Below, piece after piece: positions 7,596 to 15,796 of a DNA stretch of 34,410 nucleotides. The notes beneath the pieces were generated by a model. It had not been told where the DNA came from and ran no database searches. It was given only the letters and a program-made list of their open reading frames with translations. Source of the DNA: Candidatus Woesearchaeota archaeon (GTDB lineage: Archaea; Nanobdellota; Nanobdellia; Woesearchaeales; JAGWAF01); contig JAGWAF010000026.1 of the NCBI GenBank assembly GCA_018302085.1, positions 1 through 34,410 on the forward strand, in the 5' to 3' direction. Position 1 is the stretch's first letter. The number at the start of each line of letters is the position of its first letter. Position numbers and translations under genes: made by a program.

Positions 7596-8843
7596 ATGGC
7601 TTTACGAGCAGCTTCAGGAGCAAAAAGTCAGTTCTACAAGGCAGATGCGGGGCAAATGATTGATGGCGGTATCCTGATCTTTGACGAGTCACAAAATAGT
7701 CAGGAGGGGCAAGCGTTAGAAAGAGTTTACACGGACGGAACCAACGAAAACCCGAGTCACGAAACACTTGATAAAAATAATCAATATAAAAGAATTGAGA
7801 TCAAGGAGATAAACGCATGTTGGCGCAACAGCATAAACACCCCTGAAGATGATGGTGGGCAATTATGCAACCGTTACACTATGTTCAATGTCGATGAGAG
7901 CCTGGTACAAGACGAGCTTGTTTATCTTCACCAAATTGAAAAACTTGCCTTTGGTGGAGATGATTCACAAAATAATGAAGATTTTCTTGTGGGTAAAGCG
8001 TTAACAGATATTATCAAAAAAGATCCTATAAACGTGTTTGTCCCGTACGCTCATCTTTTACAACTATCTGACAAAAGTAACCGTCGAAGTTTTCCAAAAT
8101 TCTTGAACTTTATCAAATGTGTTACTTATGTCCATCGCTTTCAAAGAAAAAAAATAATGGGCTACCACATATCAACTTATGATGACCTCGAAATTGCCAA
8201 GCTAGTATGGGACAAAGTCAATAAAATGGAATCTCTGCATATTCGATCTAAAGATCAGTTAGTACTCGCTGTTTTGGGAAGTGATGAATGGATGAGTATA
8301 GACGATATTCATCAAAACCCTGATGTGAACAAAACCATGAGCAGAAATGCTGTCAACCATGCACTATTCAAAATGAAAGAACAGGGTTACGTGGACAGAA
8401 GAAAATCTGATATTGCTCCCAACAAGTACGAGTGGCAGGCTTTCCGCAACTTATCGCAACTTTCCATCAACTTTTCAAAAGAGAAATTCACAAGAGAAAG
8501 CTTAAAACATGCAACATCAAGCCTCTTGTCAAATGTTACATTTTTAACTTCTCAAATTCCTGTGAACACAGAGGATGAACAGTTCGAACAACTTTTTCAA
8601 GAAATAACTTCTCCTTCTGTGAATTTTGAAAAATTGAAAAGTTTAATTCAGAAAGATGAGGAAAAGACGCAGCATTATGAAAAACAAGTGGAAGAAGGAA
8701 AATTAGCGGCTGATAAGTTAATGATAAGTTCTGAAAAGAAGGGCAAAATTGATCTTCGAGCACGTTCCGACTTGTTAGCTAAGGGCTTACCCCTTGAAAA
8801 AATAAAGGAATTAGAATCAGGAAAGCAAAAACAACTCGCGTAA
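7596..8843 (+). pseudogene. 5'-truncated helicase/primase-like ATPase with C-terminal winged helix
   Basis: The 415-residue frame begins inside an ATPase core. A Walker B-like GGILIFDESQN (24-34) is followed by a sensor-like stretch, ACWRNSINTPEDDGG, and an arginine-finger-like NRYTMFNVDES. No Walker A loop exists in the frame or in the 135 bp before it. The middle, with PYAHLLQLSDKSNRRSFPKF and a following YVHRFQRKK, resembles the lid region of plasmid and phage primase-helicase ATPases. Residues 210-285 look like a winged-helix domain and the last 90 residues are charged helix. I infer a replication-type ATPase from a mobile element that lost its first 150 or more residues. No clear TATA box or Shine-Dalgarno motif precedes the ATG, so it may be silent. 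Alternatively a separate protein supplies the missing part. Confidence 0.6.
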
Positions 8844-8919
8844 CTTTTAAATAGTTGTAAGGATACAATACTGTTGGCAAGTTCGTTGATCACAGGTAGG
8901 CAGTGTGCTTGTGGCTACT

Positions 8920-8957
8920 GCTGAGCAGCGCTGCTCAGCGCTCAGTACTCAGCACTC
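8920..8957. repeat. 20-bp perfect palindrome plus CTCAGNN heptamer repeats
   Basis: GCTGAGCAGCGCTGCTCAGC (8920-8939) is a perfect palindrome. It overlaps CTCAG units at 8934, 8941 and 8948 and a CTC at 8955, giving a 7-bp period. The block ends about 10 bp before the Shine-Dalgarno motif of the zinc-finger gene. Such a layout fits an operator for a dimeric regulator, or iterons of a former plasmid; in RNA it would be a strong hairpin. Confidence 0.55.
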
Positions 8958-8975
8958 GAACTGGAGGGTGAAGTT

Positions 8976-9419
8976 ATGGTTTTAGAATGTCCAATCTGTA
9001 AGAAAAAAGTTAAAAATTCTCAAGGTTTAGCGGGACATACGAACTTCGCGCACAAAACAACTAATGGCATCGCAGGGGATGTTGTTCTAAAACAAAAGCG
9101 GCAGGCTGTTGAATATCCTTTTGCAAACCATGACTGTGATGAGCACAGAGACCCGTTTCTCAAGCTTGGCTTAATTCTGGGTTTTGCGAAGACTGTTGAG
9201 GAGCTCCGCGAAAAGCAGATGCGTTTATTTCAGCTAATGTTATTGGAGGATCCCGAGTTTCTTAGGCAATCGATGGAAGAAGAAAATCCAATCCGAACCG
9301 TTGAGGATTTAAGAAAAATATTCTGGTTCTGGAGAGAGGCAGGACTGGTAGAAACTTTTCGTGATTTTGAAAAGAAAGCTAGAGCATTGTCGTACCTTGA
9401 CCAGACCGTGTATCAATAG
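8976..9419 (+). CDS. Small C2H2 zinc-finger protein
   Basis: The 147-residue protein opens with a single C2H2 finger: CPIC (5-8), then GLAGHTNFAH supplying the two histidines, with the aromatic/leucine spacing of the classical fold. The rest is acidic and helical (EELREKQMRLFQ, EDLRKIFWFWREAGL) with no recognised domain. Single-finger proteins of this size are common in archaeal viruses, plasmids and integrated elements, where they bind DNA. The start is well supported by GGAGGGTGA 6 nt before the ATG. The palindrome and heptamer repeats directly upstream are obvious candidate binding sites for its own product, which would make it self-regulating (inference). Confidence 0.75.
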   Translation: MVLECPICKKKVKNSQGLAGHTNFAHKTTNGIAGDVVLKQKRQAVEYPFANHDCDEHRDPFLKLGLILGFAKTVEELREKQMRLFQLMLLEDPEFLRQSMEEENPIRTVEDLRKIFWFWREAGLVETFRDFEKKARALSYLDQTVYQ

Positions 9420-9558
9420 CGATAACCCTCATTTGTTATCCTAGGAGTGCATGGCTGTATTCGGTACCGATCCTATAATTGTTGGGAGATCTTTCTTTAG
9501 CTGGGTTAATGGTAGGCTTTTATACTAACAGTGAGTCTTTTGGGGTATGTTCTGTTAA

Positions 9559-9568
9559 CCTTTAAATA
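9559..9568 (+). promoter_or_regulatory. TATA-like box of the propeller-like gene
   Basis: CCTTTAAATA centred about 30 nt before the ATG at 9594. It favours that ATG over an in-frame GTG at 9531. Confidence 0.45.
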
Positions 9569-9593
9569 TTCTAGTCTTTACTCATTAAATAAG

Positions 9594-11210
9594 ATGAAGT
9601 TGGACTTTGGTACTACTATAACTGGTATTAGGTATACTTTGAGAGCATTTATTTTAGTTACCAATCCGATTAACGTCCTAGACCTAATGTTTGAAGGTCT
9701 AGATATTCTTAGAGAAATTGATGCCTCACAAGATAAGAGAACATTAGAGCGAGATTTTGCAAGAGTTAAAGAATTTTATTCTGATTTAAAGCAGCGTGTA
9801 AATCCTTTTTTAAGTATCGTTGAAGGCTACCTTGCTAGAGAATATGCTAATGCTGAGCAACTTAAAACGGCGCAAAAAGAACTTCTGAGACGATTAGATG
9901 GGTTACGTTATACGGCTCCTTCTGGAAGTGTTATAGAGAAGACCCTAAGAATTCTGTCAGGAGTTAGTCGTGGGGACCAAGGCAGTATCGACGAGCTAGT
10001 GCATTTACAAACGGGGCATAACCAAGAAAATTGGCTTTTACCAAAAATGTTCGGTGATGATATCCTGAGAGTTTTACGGCAACGAGCTATACGACTCACA
10101 AGACTACCTATGCGGCCATATGAATTTGATCCATCTAAGTTGAATATTCTTGCTTTGCATGAAGGCCGAATCGAGGCGTATCATCTTCCTACGGAAAGAA
10201 TAGGTGATATTATTCAGCATTCGGGTGCACAAAGAGGTATTGAACCGATAGTGCTTGGTGGGCATAACGAAGAAGGAATTATTTTTTTAGATAAAGAAAC
10301 CTCACTAGAGTTGGTGATAACAAAGACCGTCAAAATCAAAGGTCATGCGAATAGTATGAACCCTATCGAAGTTAACGGAAGAATTATAGATTTTGATGCG
10401 GCTGATACCAGAATAGCCTATGACATCGAGAGGGGAAAAAGGGCGTTTAAACTACCTAAGGAGATATTTCCTTATACTGTTTCTCGTGTCGATGGAAAAA
10501 TTTTAGTGAATACAAGGCCTGGTAATAGTGTTTTTTATAATTTAAAGTCTAGAAGAAACGCTTTTGTTTTAGAAACAACTAATTTAAGCTATGTGAACGA
10601 GTTTGAAGGAGACCTTCTAGTTCTGGCAGGAGATTTTAGGACGTTCTATAGCCTAAGAAGTGGGAGAGCTGTAGCAAGATCTTCTAGAGAGGTACTCTGG
10701 AAAATAATAAACAATGGCCGTCAAAACTTAGTTATGGATATTAAGGATCGTAGAACGTTTTACGAATTTCCAAGTGGAAACGTAGCTTTCCAATTACCTA
10801 AGAGGGTACATCTGGTTCAGGGGGAGAGGGAATTTGACGATACCCTATTAGTGTTAGCAGATGATACAAGAACAATTTATGATTTGCGTACAGGAGAAAA
10901 AGTATCTGAACTTCCTTATCGCATGGACAATGTTAAGATCGCCCATCAGGGAAGAACTTTTATTTTATGTAATTACCCTTTGGAAAATGGTTTTTGTGTG
11001 AATCACCCCTCTTTCTTTGATGTTGTATCAGGTAAAAAGGTATTCAGCTTTCCTCCGGGCGTCTCTGTTGGTTTGCACCACAGTCTTATTCCAGCATTCA
11101 AGGGGGACTTTGTTACATGTCACCAGACATATCCATCGATGTGGGCAAACGATCCTGGCTTCGTAAACACTTATATCTTCTTTAGATTAGAATACAAAAA
11201 AAGTAATTAA
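9594..11210 (+). CDS. Orphan protein with helical N-domain and propeller-like repeats
   Basis: Function not recognised. The 538-residue protein has a helical first part (about 1-165; FARVKEFYSDLKQRVNPFL, ELLRRLDGLRY). From about residue 180 there are roughly six degenerate repeats of 40-45 residues. Each ends in a strand such as RIAYDIERGKRAFKLP, RTFYSLRSGRAV or RTIYDLRTGEKVSELP and begins with GxxLVL-like strands. This is the pattern of a beta-propeller that reports on a bound partner. No signal peptide or membrane helix is visible, so it should be cytoplasmic. It lies in the accessory region between the zinc-finger gene and the recombinase remnant and may have arrived with them. Confidence 0.65.
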   Translation: MKLDFGTTITGIRYTLRAFILVTNPINVLDLMFEGLDILREIDASQDKRTLERDFARVKEFYSDLKQRVNPFLSIVEGYLAREYANAEQLKTAQKELLRRLDGLRYTAPSGSVIEKTLRILSGVSRGDQGSIDELVHLQTGHNQENWLLPKMFGDDILRVLRQRAIRLTRLPMRPYEFDPSKLNILALHEGRIEAYHLPTERIGDIIQHSGAQRGIEPIVLGGHNEEGIIFLDKETSLELVITKTVKIKGHANSMNPIEVNGRIIDFDAADTRIAYDIERGKRAFKLPKEIFPYTVSRVDGKILVNTRPGNSVFYNLKSRRNAFVLETTNLSYVNEFEGDLLVLAGDFRTFYSLRSGRAVARSSREVLWKIINNGRQNLVMDIKDRRTFYEFPSGNVAFQLPKRVHLVQGEREFDDTLLVLADDTRTIYDLRTGEKVSELPYRMDNVKIAHQGRTFILCNYPLENGFCVNHPSFFDVVSGKKVFSFPPGVSVGLHHSLIPAFKGDFVTCHQTYPSMWANDPGFVNTYIFFRLEYKKSN

Positions 11211-11398
11211 AAAGCGATCTAACTCCCACTAGCTGTTCCGAATTTAATCAAAAACACATATAGCCTATCGACCAAATGAGCGGAGATTACCTAAATATTT
11301 TTTTACACTTAATTTTGAAAAGGTTTTAAAGATCCAACCACACCCATCATTTATCGACCGTTATTTGATACTGTATTTTTTGTGGATTTTATAGTGCT
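11211..11398. other. Gene-free stretch
   Basis: AT-rich sequence behind the propeller-like gene. A run of seven T near 11300 could end that transcript. No coding frame or repeat is convincing. Confidence 0.4.
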
Positions 11399-11608
11399 CT
11401 AAGTGCATGACCCTTTTTTGATAATAGTGTAACAACTACCATAACTCAGATTCATTCTCTTTGATACAGCATGTACAGATTTGAGTTCATTGTAAAGCTC
11501 CAGAGCTCGTTTTCTTTGAAATTCGCTTACTGAAGGTCTTCCAAGTTTCTTACCTTCTGAAACTGCTCTGCGGAGCCCTGATTTAGTTCTCTCACTGATT
11601 TTTTCTCT
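11399..11608 (-). pseudogene. Serine recombinase C-terminal remnant
   Basis: One frame, open for 70 codons between a TGA (11609-11611) and a TAG (11399-11401), reads KISERTKSGLRRAV, then SEGKKLGRPS and an HTH-like tail (KSVHAVSKRMNLSYG, YTIIKK). This is the helix E and linker of resolvase/invertase-type serine recombinases followed by their small HTH domain. The catalytic N-terminal domain with the nucleophilic serine is absent, and no start codon is usable. The remnant sits 70 bp behind tRNA-Arg on the same strand. It marks a decayed mobile element and gives an edge to the accessory region that begins behind the ligase gene. Confidence 0.75.
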
Positions 11609-11677
11609 TCACATTGACTTTCAGAGTCGTCGTTTCTATCAACCACAAACCCCAAACCACGAACCAAAGAAAAACAC

Positions 11678-11750
11678 GCCCTCGCTGGGATTCGAACCCA
11701 GGTTACAAGCTCCGCAAGCTCGTGTACTATCCAAGCTATACTACAAGGGC
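11678..11750 (-). tRNA. tRNA-Arg(GCG)
   Basis: The 73-nt cloverleaf has acceptor stem GCCCTTG/CGAGGGC, D-stem GTAT/GTAC, anticodon stem CGAGC/GCTTG around loop TTGCGGA (anticodon GCG) and T-arm CTGGG-TTCGAAT-CCCAG. It reads CGC (and CGT by wobble/modification). No intron and no encoded CCA. A TATA-like box at 11777-11786 lies about 31 nt before the 5' end. Confidence 0.93.
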
Positions 11751-11776
11751 AGTTCTCAAAAAAAGAAAGGCAATGC

Positions 11777-11786
11777 ATTATTAAAG
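11777..11786 (-). promoter_or_regulatory. TATA-like box of tRNA-Arg
   Basis: The minus strand reads CTTTAATAAT, placing the start about 5 nt before the mature 5' end. Confidence 0.5.
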
Positions 11787-11853
11787 CTTTTCATAATTAT
11801 TTTCTATACTGTAAATTAATAAAGGTGATCTCAATCCCCGTCGCTATACTAAC

Positions 11854-11863
11854 CTTTATAAAA
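11854..11863 (+). promoter_or_regulatory. TATA box of the GGDEF pair
   Basis: CTTTATAAAA. Spacing predicts an RNA start near 11885, at or just before an in-frame GTG (11887) and 11 nt before the ATG at 11896. Confidence 0.6.
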
Positions 11864-11895
11864 CCGTGCCATGTTTTTTTGAGTGAGTGAAGAAC

Positions 11896-12918
11896 ATGAG
11901 TGAAGAAAATGACATTGGTACACTTTTGCAGCGTCTCCAAGACGAATCTAATTTTGAAGCGCCAGAGTTTACTCCAGAGGCTCAGCGAGAAAAACGTGCG
12001 GCTGCAAAAAAATTTGTAAAAGAAGCAAGTGATCACCCAGATGGCGGTATCTACCTTGACGCTGTTCAAGCAATTGACGGAATTATCCGTATAGCAATAG
12101 ATAATCCTCTTGCAGAAGGTCTCGTAGAAGCAACGTCGCAGGCGGGACGTAGCATAATTAGACTGGCTCAAAATAGCTGCCGATTAAGTGAACAACTCGA
12201 TGCTGAGCGTAAACAAGCTGATTATTTACGAAAACAAATCGAAGCTCAAGGTAAACAACTTGAAGCCGTTAAGTACGCAGCCGAACGAGATCGTTTAATG
12301 AAAGGATTCTATAATCAGAACAGTTCGGAAGTTAAAAGTTTGGAGCTCATTGCTGAGGCTGTTAAATTAGAGCAACCTGTTGCTCTTGCATATGCGGACA
12401 TTGATGATTTTGGTGAGTTTAACGATACCTATGGTCACGATCATGGAGACGTTGCCTTACGGCATGTTGCAAAAGTTGCCGCGGCATGTTTTGGAGAAGG
12501 ACCTGAATTGCTCCGCTTTCGCTCTCAGGGTGAGGAACTTACTTTTCTTGTACGAGGTTTGACACAAGACAAACTTGCTCAACGTATGGACGCATTCAGA
12601 ATAAGACTTGCAGAGAGTCAAATCGGTGTTGATGAGGCAGATGATAACAACTGGATGGAACCTTATGGGAGGGACATTCATAACGTACTTGTTGAACCTT
12701 ACAAATATGCTAACGAGATCAATATCACCATAGGAGTGTGCGATAATGCTGCTATTGGTATGCAAGTGGTTGGTATGCAAGTGGAATCAATGCCAGGCTT
12801 CCTCGCCAAACTCAGACGACTTTCTGACGCTAATATGCGTATTGCAAAAGCGGCAGGAAAAAATCGTGTTTACTTAGGTAACGATGCTCAGCCTTATTCT
12901 TCCCAACCTAATCTTTAA
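11896..12918 (+). CDS. GGDEF-domain protein, putative diguanylate cyclase-type nucleotide cyclase
   Basis: Residues 1-150 are helical and end in a coiled coil rich in E, K and Q (about 95-135), as in the signalling helices before GGDEF domains. The GGDEF domain (about 155-330) keeps the metal-binding aspartate region YADIDDF (D168), the base-contact NDTYGHDHGD stretch and the hairpin signature in the form QGEEL (211-215) where GGDEF is usual. The two metal and substrate carboxylates are therefore kept, but the first glycine is glutamine. It may make c-di-GMP or a related dinucleotide; activity is uncertain. No EAL or HD-GYP partner is in the window. The start is the ATG at 11896; an in-frame GTG at 11887 is also possible. 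It is cotranscribed with the degenerate GGDEF gene 36 bp on. GGDEF proteins are uncommon in archaea. Confidence 0.82.
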   Translation: MSEENDIGTLLQRLQDESNFEAPEFTPEAQREKRAAAKKFVKEASDHPDGGIYLDAVQAIDGIIRIAIDNPLAEGLVEATSQAGRSIIRLAQNSCRLSEQLDAERKQADYLRKQIEAQGKQLEAVKYAAERDRLMKGFYNQNSSEVKSLELIAEAVKLEQPVALAYADIDDFGEFNDTYGHDHGDVALRHVAKVAAACFGEGPELLRFRSQGEELTFLVRGLTQDKLAQRMDAFRIRLAESQIGVDEADDNNWMEPYGRDIHNVLVEPYKYANEINITIGVCDNAAIGMQVVGMQVESMPGFLAKLRRLSDANMRIAKAAGKNRVYLGNDAQPYSSQPNL

Positions 12919-12954
12919 AAAGAATCGTCCATTCTTGTTTTCGGGAGGAAGAAT

Positions 12955-13548
12955 ATGGGTCTTATTGTAGTTCCGAATGAAGAAGAATTGTCTTTTCCTA
13001 CAAAGGAAGCATATCTATCGGAGATGGAAACGATTCTCAGAAATGAAAATGGTCTTCATGCTTTAGCAATCTTTGATATTGATCAATTCAAGGCTTGGTA
13101 CCACAAGTTCGGGCGTAGACAACGGGAGGTTGTCGTGAATGGAATCCTTGACCATCTTAGAGAGGGAAATCCTCTTTACCATGCACGTATTTATTGGGAT
13201 TGCTTTGTGACTTTGGTTGAAGGCGAAGAAGGGAGCGTAACGAATCGCGTTGCTGAGATTATTAACCAAGTAAAAGAAACCACGTTTCCTCTCTGTAGCG
13301 AAGCTCTGGAAAAACCTGGAAAGTATATGCGACAGACAAATGTAACCTTTAAGGGTCAGGTCATCGGTGTGTTAGACCCACAAAAAGTAACAATGCACGC
13401 AGGCATTTGTATTTTTGAACCGGGGGCTCCCTTAGAGGGAATTTTAGCGATGAGCTCGGCAGCTCTTGAAGATGCCAGAGAAATGCCGATTACTGAGCAA
13501 CCTCGGTATAAAGTTCATCACTGGGATGCACGATGGGATAACCTATAG
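12955..13548 (+). CDS. Degenerate GGDEF-like protein, likely partner of the preceding cyclase
   Basis: The 197-residue protein is essentially a lone palm domain. LAIFDIDQFKAWYHKFG (first D of the pair at 41) aligns with the DxD-xF and ND-x-x-GH region of GGDEF domains. RIYWDCFVTLVEGEEG occupies the place of R-GGDEF-xxLLxG, but the signature has become YWDCF (80-84): the glycines are gone, E is replaced by C and only D82 remains. MHAGICIFEPGAPL resembles the TIGIA strand. It is probably catalytically dead and may bind nucleotide or pair with the upstream enzyme as a GGDEF heterodimer. A strong GGGAGGA motif lies 6 nt before the ATG, so it is translated from the shared mRNA. Its 3' end overlaps the convergent methyltransferase gene by 59 bp. 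Confidence 0.7.
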   Translation: MGLIVVPNEEELSFPTKEAYLSEMETILRNENGLHALAIFDIDQFKAWYHKFGRRQREVVVNGILDHLREGNPLYHARIYWDCFVTLVEGEEGSVTNRVAEIINQVKETTFPLCSEALEKPGKYMRQTNVTFKGQVIGVLDPQKVTMHAGICIFEPGAPLEGILAMSSAALEDAREMPITEQPRYKVHHWDARWDNL

Positions 13549-14194
13549 TACTCGGCGCTCTCCTTCCCACACAAGGGCCATCTTCTGTTCTGAAGCCTGC
13601 CGCTTTCAAATTATCTCGGACAACTCTGGCACAGGAGTATGTTGCTAGGATTGCGTTGTCTTTCATGGCTTTTCTTATGTCTTCAAAAAATGCTTGTGAC
13701 CACAATTCAGGGCAAACTTTAGGAGAGAAAGGATCGAGAAACACTGCGTCGACAGTATTCTTTTCTATTTTTTTTATGCTATCTAGTGCATCTTCGAGAA
13801 AGAGATGAAATGTAACATTTTCTTTTTTCACAGTTTTTTTAGTCTCTAAAAATTCGCTTACCATTTTTTTAATTAGGGGAAATGATTCAATCTTTGGCGA
13901 CAACAAAAGCAAATTCTTCAGAACTTCTTCATCGTTTTCCAAGGCAAAAATTTCAACCTCGCAGTTCGGATTATTTTTTTTAATCACATCAAGCGCGACG
14001 GCCGTGTTATACCCCAAACCAAAACAAATGTCAAGCAAAACAGCTTTTTGATTTTTTGCCTTTTCAGCTATCTTACATGGCACTACAAATTTTTCCATGG
14101 CTTCTTCTATGGCGCCGCTCTTGGAATGGTAGGTTTCCTGAAATTTAAGCGAAAAAAGGGTCTCGGAGCCATCCCCTGTAGTAATCTTTTCCAT
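13490..14194 (-). CDS. MnmC-like tRNA methyltransferase (Methyltransf_30 family)
   Basis: A 234-residue class I methyltransferase. GDGSETLFS and YHSKSGAIEEA (about 8-33) are the usual opening of the MnmC methyltransferase domain. LLDICFGLGYNTA (about 53-65) is the SAM-binding loop, and FLDPFSPKVCPELWS with the following TYSCARVVRDNLKAAGF is the family's signature. In bacteria MnmC completes mnm5(s2)U at tRNA position 34; archaeal single-domain homologues are expected to do an equivalent uridine methylation, which is inference here. The ATG at 14194 is chosen because a TATA-like box at 14216-14224 lies 26 nt upstream; longer frames lack support. It is divergent from the metallopeptidase with 72 bp between starts. 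Confidence 0.82.
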   Translation of the reverse strand: MEKITTGDGSETLFSLKFQETYHSKSGAIEEAMEKFVVPCKIAEKAKNQKAVLLDICFGLGYNTAVALDVIKKNNPNCEVEIFALENDEEVLKNLLLLSPKIESFPLIKKMVSEFLETKKTVKKENVTFHLFLEDALDSIKKIEKNTVDAVFLDPFSPKVCPELWSQAFFEDIRKAMKDNAILATYSCARVVRDNLKAAGFRTEDGPCVGRRAPSTIGYPIVHPSDELYTEVAQ

Positions 14195-14215
14195 ATTGAT
14201 GTAAATGTATACTTC

Positions 14216-14224
14216 TTTTTTAAA
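14216..14224 (-). promoter_or_regulatory. TATA-like box of the MnmC-like gene
   Basis: The minus strand reads CTTTAAAAA, centred 26 nt before the ATG at 14194. It lies 12 bp from the TATA box of the divergent peptidase gene. Confidence 0.5.
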
Positions 14225-14236
14225 GCCTGCGAAATG

Positions 14237-14246
14237 TATATAAATA
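14237..14246 (+). promoter_or_regulatory. TATA box of the metallopeptidase gene
   Basis: GTATATAAAT centred 26 nt before the ATG at 14267. It sets the start well inside the longer open frame. Confidence 0.65.
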
Positions 14247-14266
14247 CGGCCCAGGTCGATAATGTC

Positions 14267-15796
14267 ATGGACATCCACCTTATTCTCAAAGCAGTGGAAG
14301 ACTACCAGTTAGCTATGGCCAATGAGACATATCCCTACCTTGTTGGGCAGAAAAAGGCTGTCGCTACTGCCAAAATTACGAAAAAATATGCAAAAATCTT
14401 TACCCCTGCAGCAATCAAGCTTGTGCAAAAATCGTACGAAGAAGCTACTGGGGATGTAAAGCGTCAAAGAAAACTTCTCTTACACTATCTCGTACAACTT
14501 TGCCTGGAACAAAAAGTTGCAAAACTTAATGATGCGATGGACAACTATGGAGCCAAGGCAAGCATTGTCGTTGATAAAAAGAAAGTGCCATACCTGAATG
14601 TGCATGGACTGTTACAGAATACCACTTCCCATGGCAAAAGAAGTTTTATCGTAGAGCGAACGATGCCTATCAAGAAAAAACTTGCACTCCTTGCAAAGAA
14701 AAGACACGACTTAATTAATACAACGATCAAACACCTCGGACTTGGAAGTTATTATTCTTTTTTTTCAGAATACAAAGATCATGATCTTCTTTCTTTGTGT
14801 GAAGAATTACGTGGATTCTTACTTGCAACGGAAAAGGCTTATTTACCATTACTTGAAGAACATTTACATCAAATACATGTTGAACTGAAAGATGCTGAGC
14901 AGCACGACATCGCTTACATCATGCGAGCAACAGCATTTGACAAATTTTTCCATAAAGATAAACTTGTTTCAACCTTGAAAAAAACCTTGCTTGCCATGGG
15001 CTATGATTTAGGTAAACAAGACAACATTCTCTTAGATGCCGAAGACAGGCCAACAAAACAGCCACGAGCATTTTGCTTTCCATTCGTGATTCCCGACGAT
15101 ATTCGTTTTGTTGTAAAACCAGCAGGAGGCCCGGGGGATTATGACACGATCCTCCACGAAGCAGGGCACGCAGAACAAATGGTGCACATTGACAAAAATC
15201 TTCCGTACGTTTACAAAATGCTTGGAGATTATACTCTCTCTGAGGGATTCGCTTATTTGTTTGAATATCTTATCATGGACGAAGATTGGTTACACTATTA
15301 CGTTCATATGGACAAGAAAACCTTCTACAAGTTTGAAAGGTTTCAACTCTTCCAAAAAATGATGTTCATTCGAAGGTATGCGGCCAAATTACTTTATGAA
15401 ATCAAATTACATTCAGGTGATTACCGCAAACTTGGCAGGAATTTCAAGTCATGTAATGGAACATACAAAAATATCTCGGAAATGTACGCAACCATTCTTG
15501 GAAATGCAACCCATGTAAAGTACGAGGAAGTCAATGCACTACTCGATTTAGATGATGGCTTTTACACCGCAGATTATTGCACGGCTTGGCTCATCCAGGC
15601 TCAATTAGAGGAGCATCTTTGCAAAAACTATGGCATGACTTGGTTTTTGAATCCGAAAGTAAAATCATTTTTGAATGCAATGTACGCCTGCGGAAATCAG
15701 TATGACGCCGGCACGTTAATCAAACGTTTTCTTGGAGAAGGGTTGGATAGCGCAGCGCTGAAGAAGGAATTTGAACATCTTTTACGAAATGCTTAA
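14267..15796 (+). CDS. HEAGH zinc metallopeptidase, M3-like
   Basis: The 509-residue mostly helical protein has the gluzincin motif HEAGH (H297, E298, H301) followed by SEGFAYLFE, whose E326 is a suitable third zinc ligand 25 residues on. This spacing and the helical context are those of the M3/oligoendopeptidase F and related clans, which cleave peptides inside the cell. No signal peptide or membrane helix is visible. The length fits the family (M3 proteins are usually 550-700; this is a short member). It overlaps the next gene by 8 bp, so the two are probably translationally coupled. The natural substrate is unknown. Confidence 0.85.
   Translation: MDIHLILKAVEDYQLAMANETYPYLVGQKKAVATAKITKKYAKIFTPAAIKLVQKSYEEATGDVKRQRKLLLHYLVQLCLEQKVAKLNDAMDNYGAKASIVVDKKKVPYLNVHGLLQNTTSHGKRSFIVERTMPIKKKLALLAKKRHDLINTTIKHLGLGSYYSFFSEYKDHDLLSLCEELRGFLLATEKAYLPLLEEHLHQIHVELKDAEQHDIAYIMRATAFDKFFHKDKLVSTLKKTLLAMGYDLGKQDNILLDAEDRPTKQPRAFCFPFVIPDDIRFVVKPAGGPGDYDTILHEAGHAEQMVHIDKNLPYVYKMLGDYTLSEGFAYLFEYLIMDEDWLHYYVHMDKKTFYKFERFQLFQKMMFIRRYAAKLLYEIKLHSGDYRKLGRNFKSCNGTYKNISEMYATILGNATHVKYEEVNALLDLDDGFYTADYCTAWLIQAQLEEHLCKNYGMTWFLNPKVKSFLNAMYACGNQYDAGTLIKRFLGEGLDSAALKKEFEHLLRNA

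Noticed and set aside
11640-11664. G-rich near-mirror sequence beside tRNA-Arg as a telomere-like or quadruplex signal
   Set aside because: Only one copy with mostly two-base G runs; too weak to support.
11527-11778. 83-residue minus-strand frame across tRNA-Arg
   Set aside because: It runs through the tRNA and in the wrong frame through the recombinase remnant.
12757-12785. Short tandem repeat (GMQVVGMQVE) in the GGDEF gene
   Set aside because: A 15-bp in-frame duplication in a surface loop; no sign of wider meaning.
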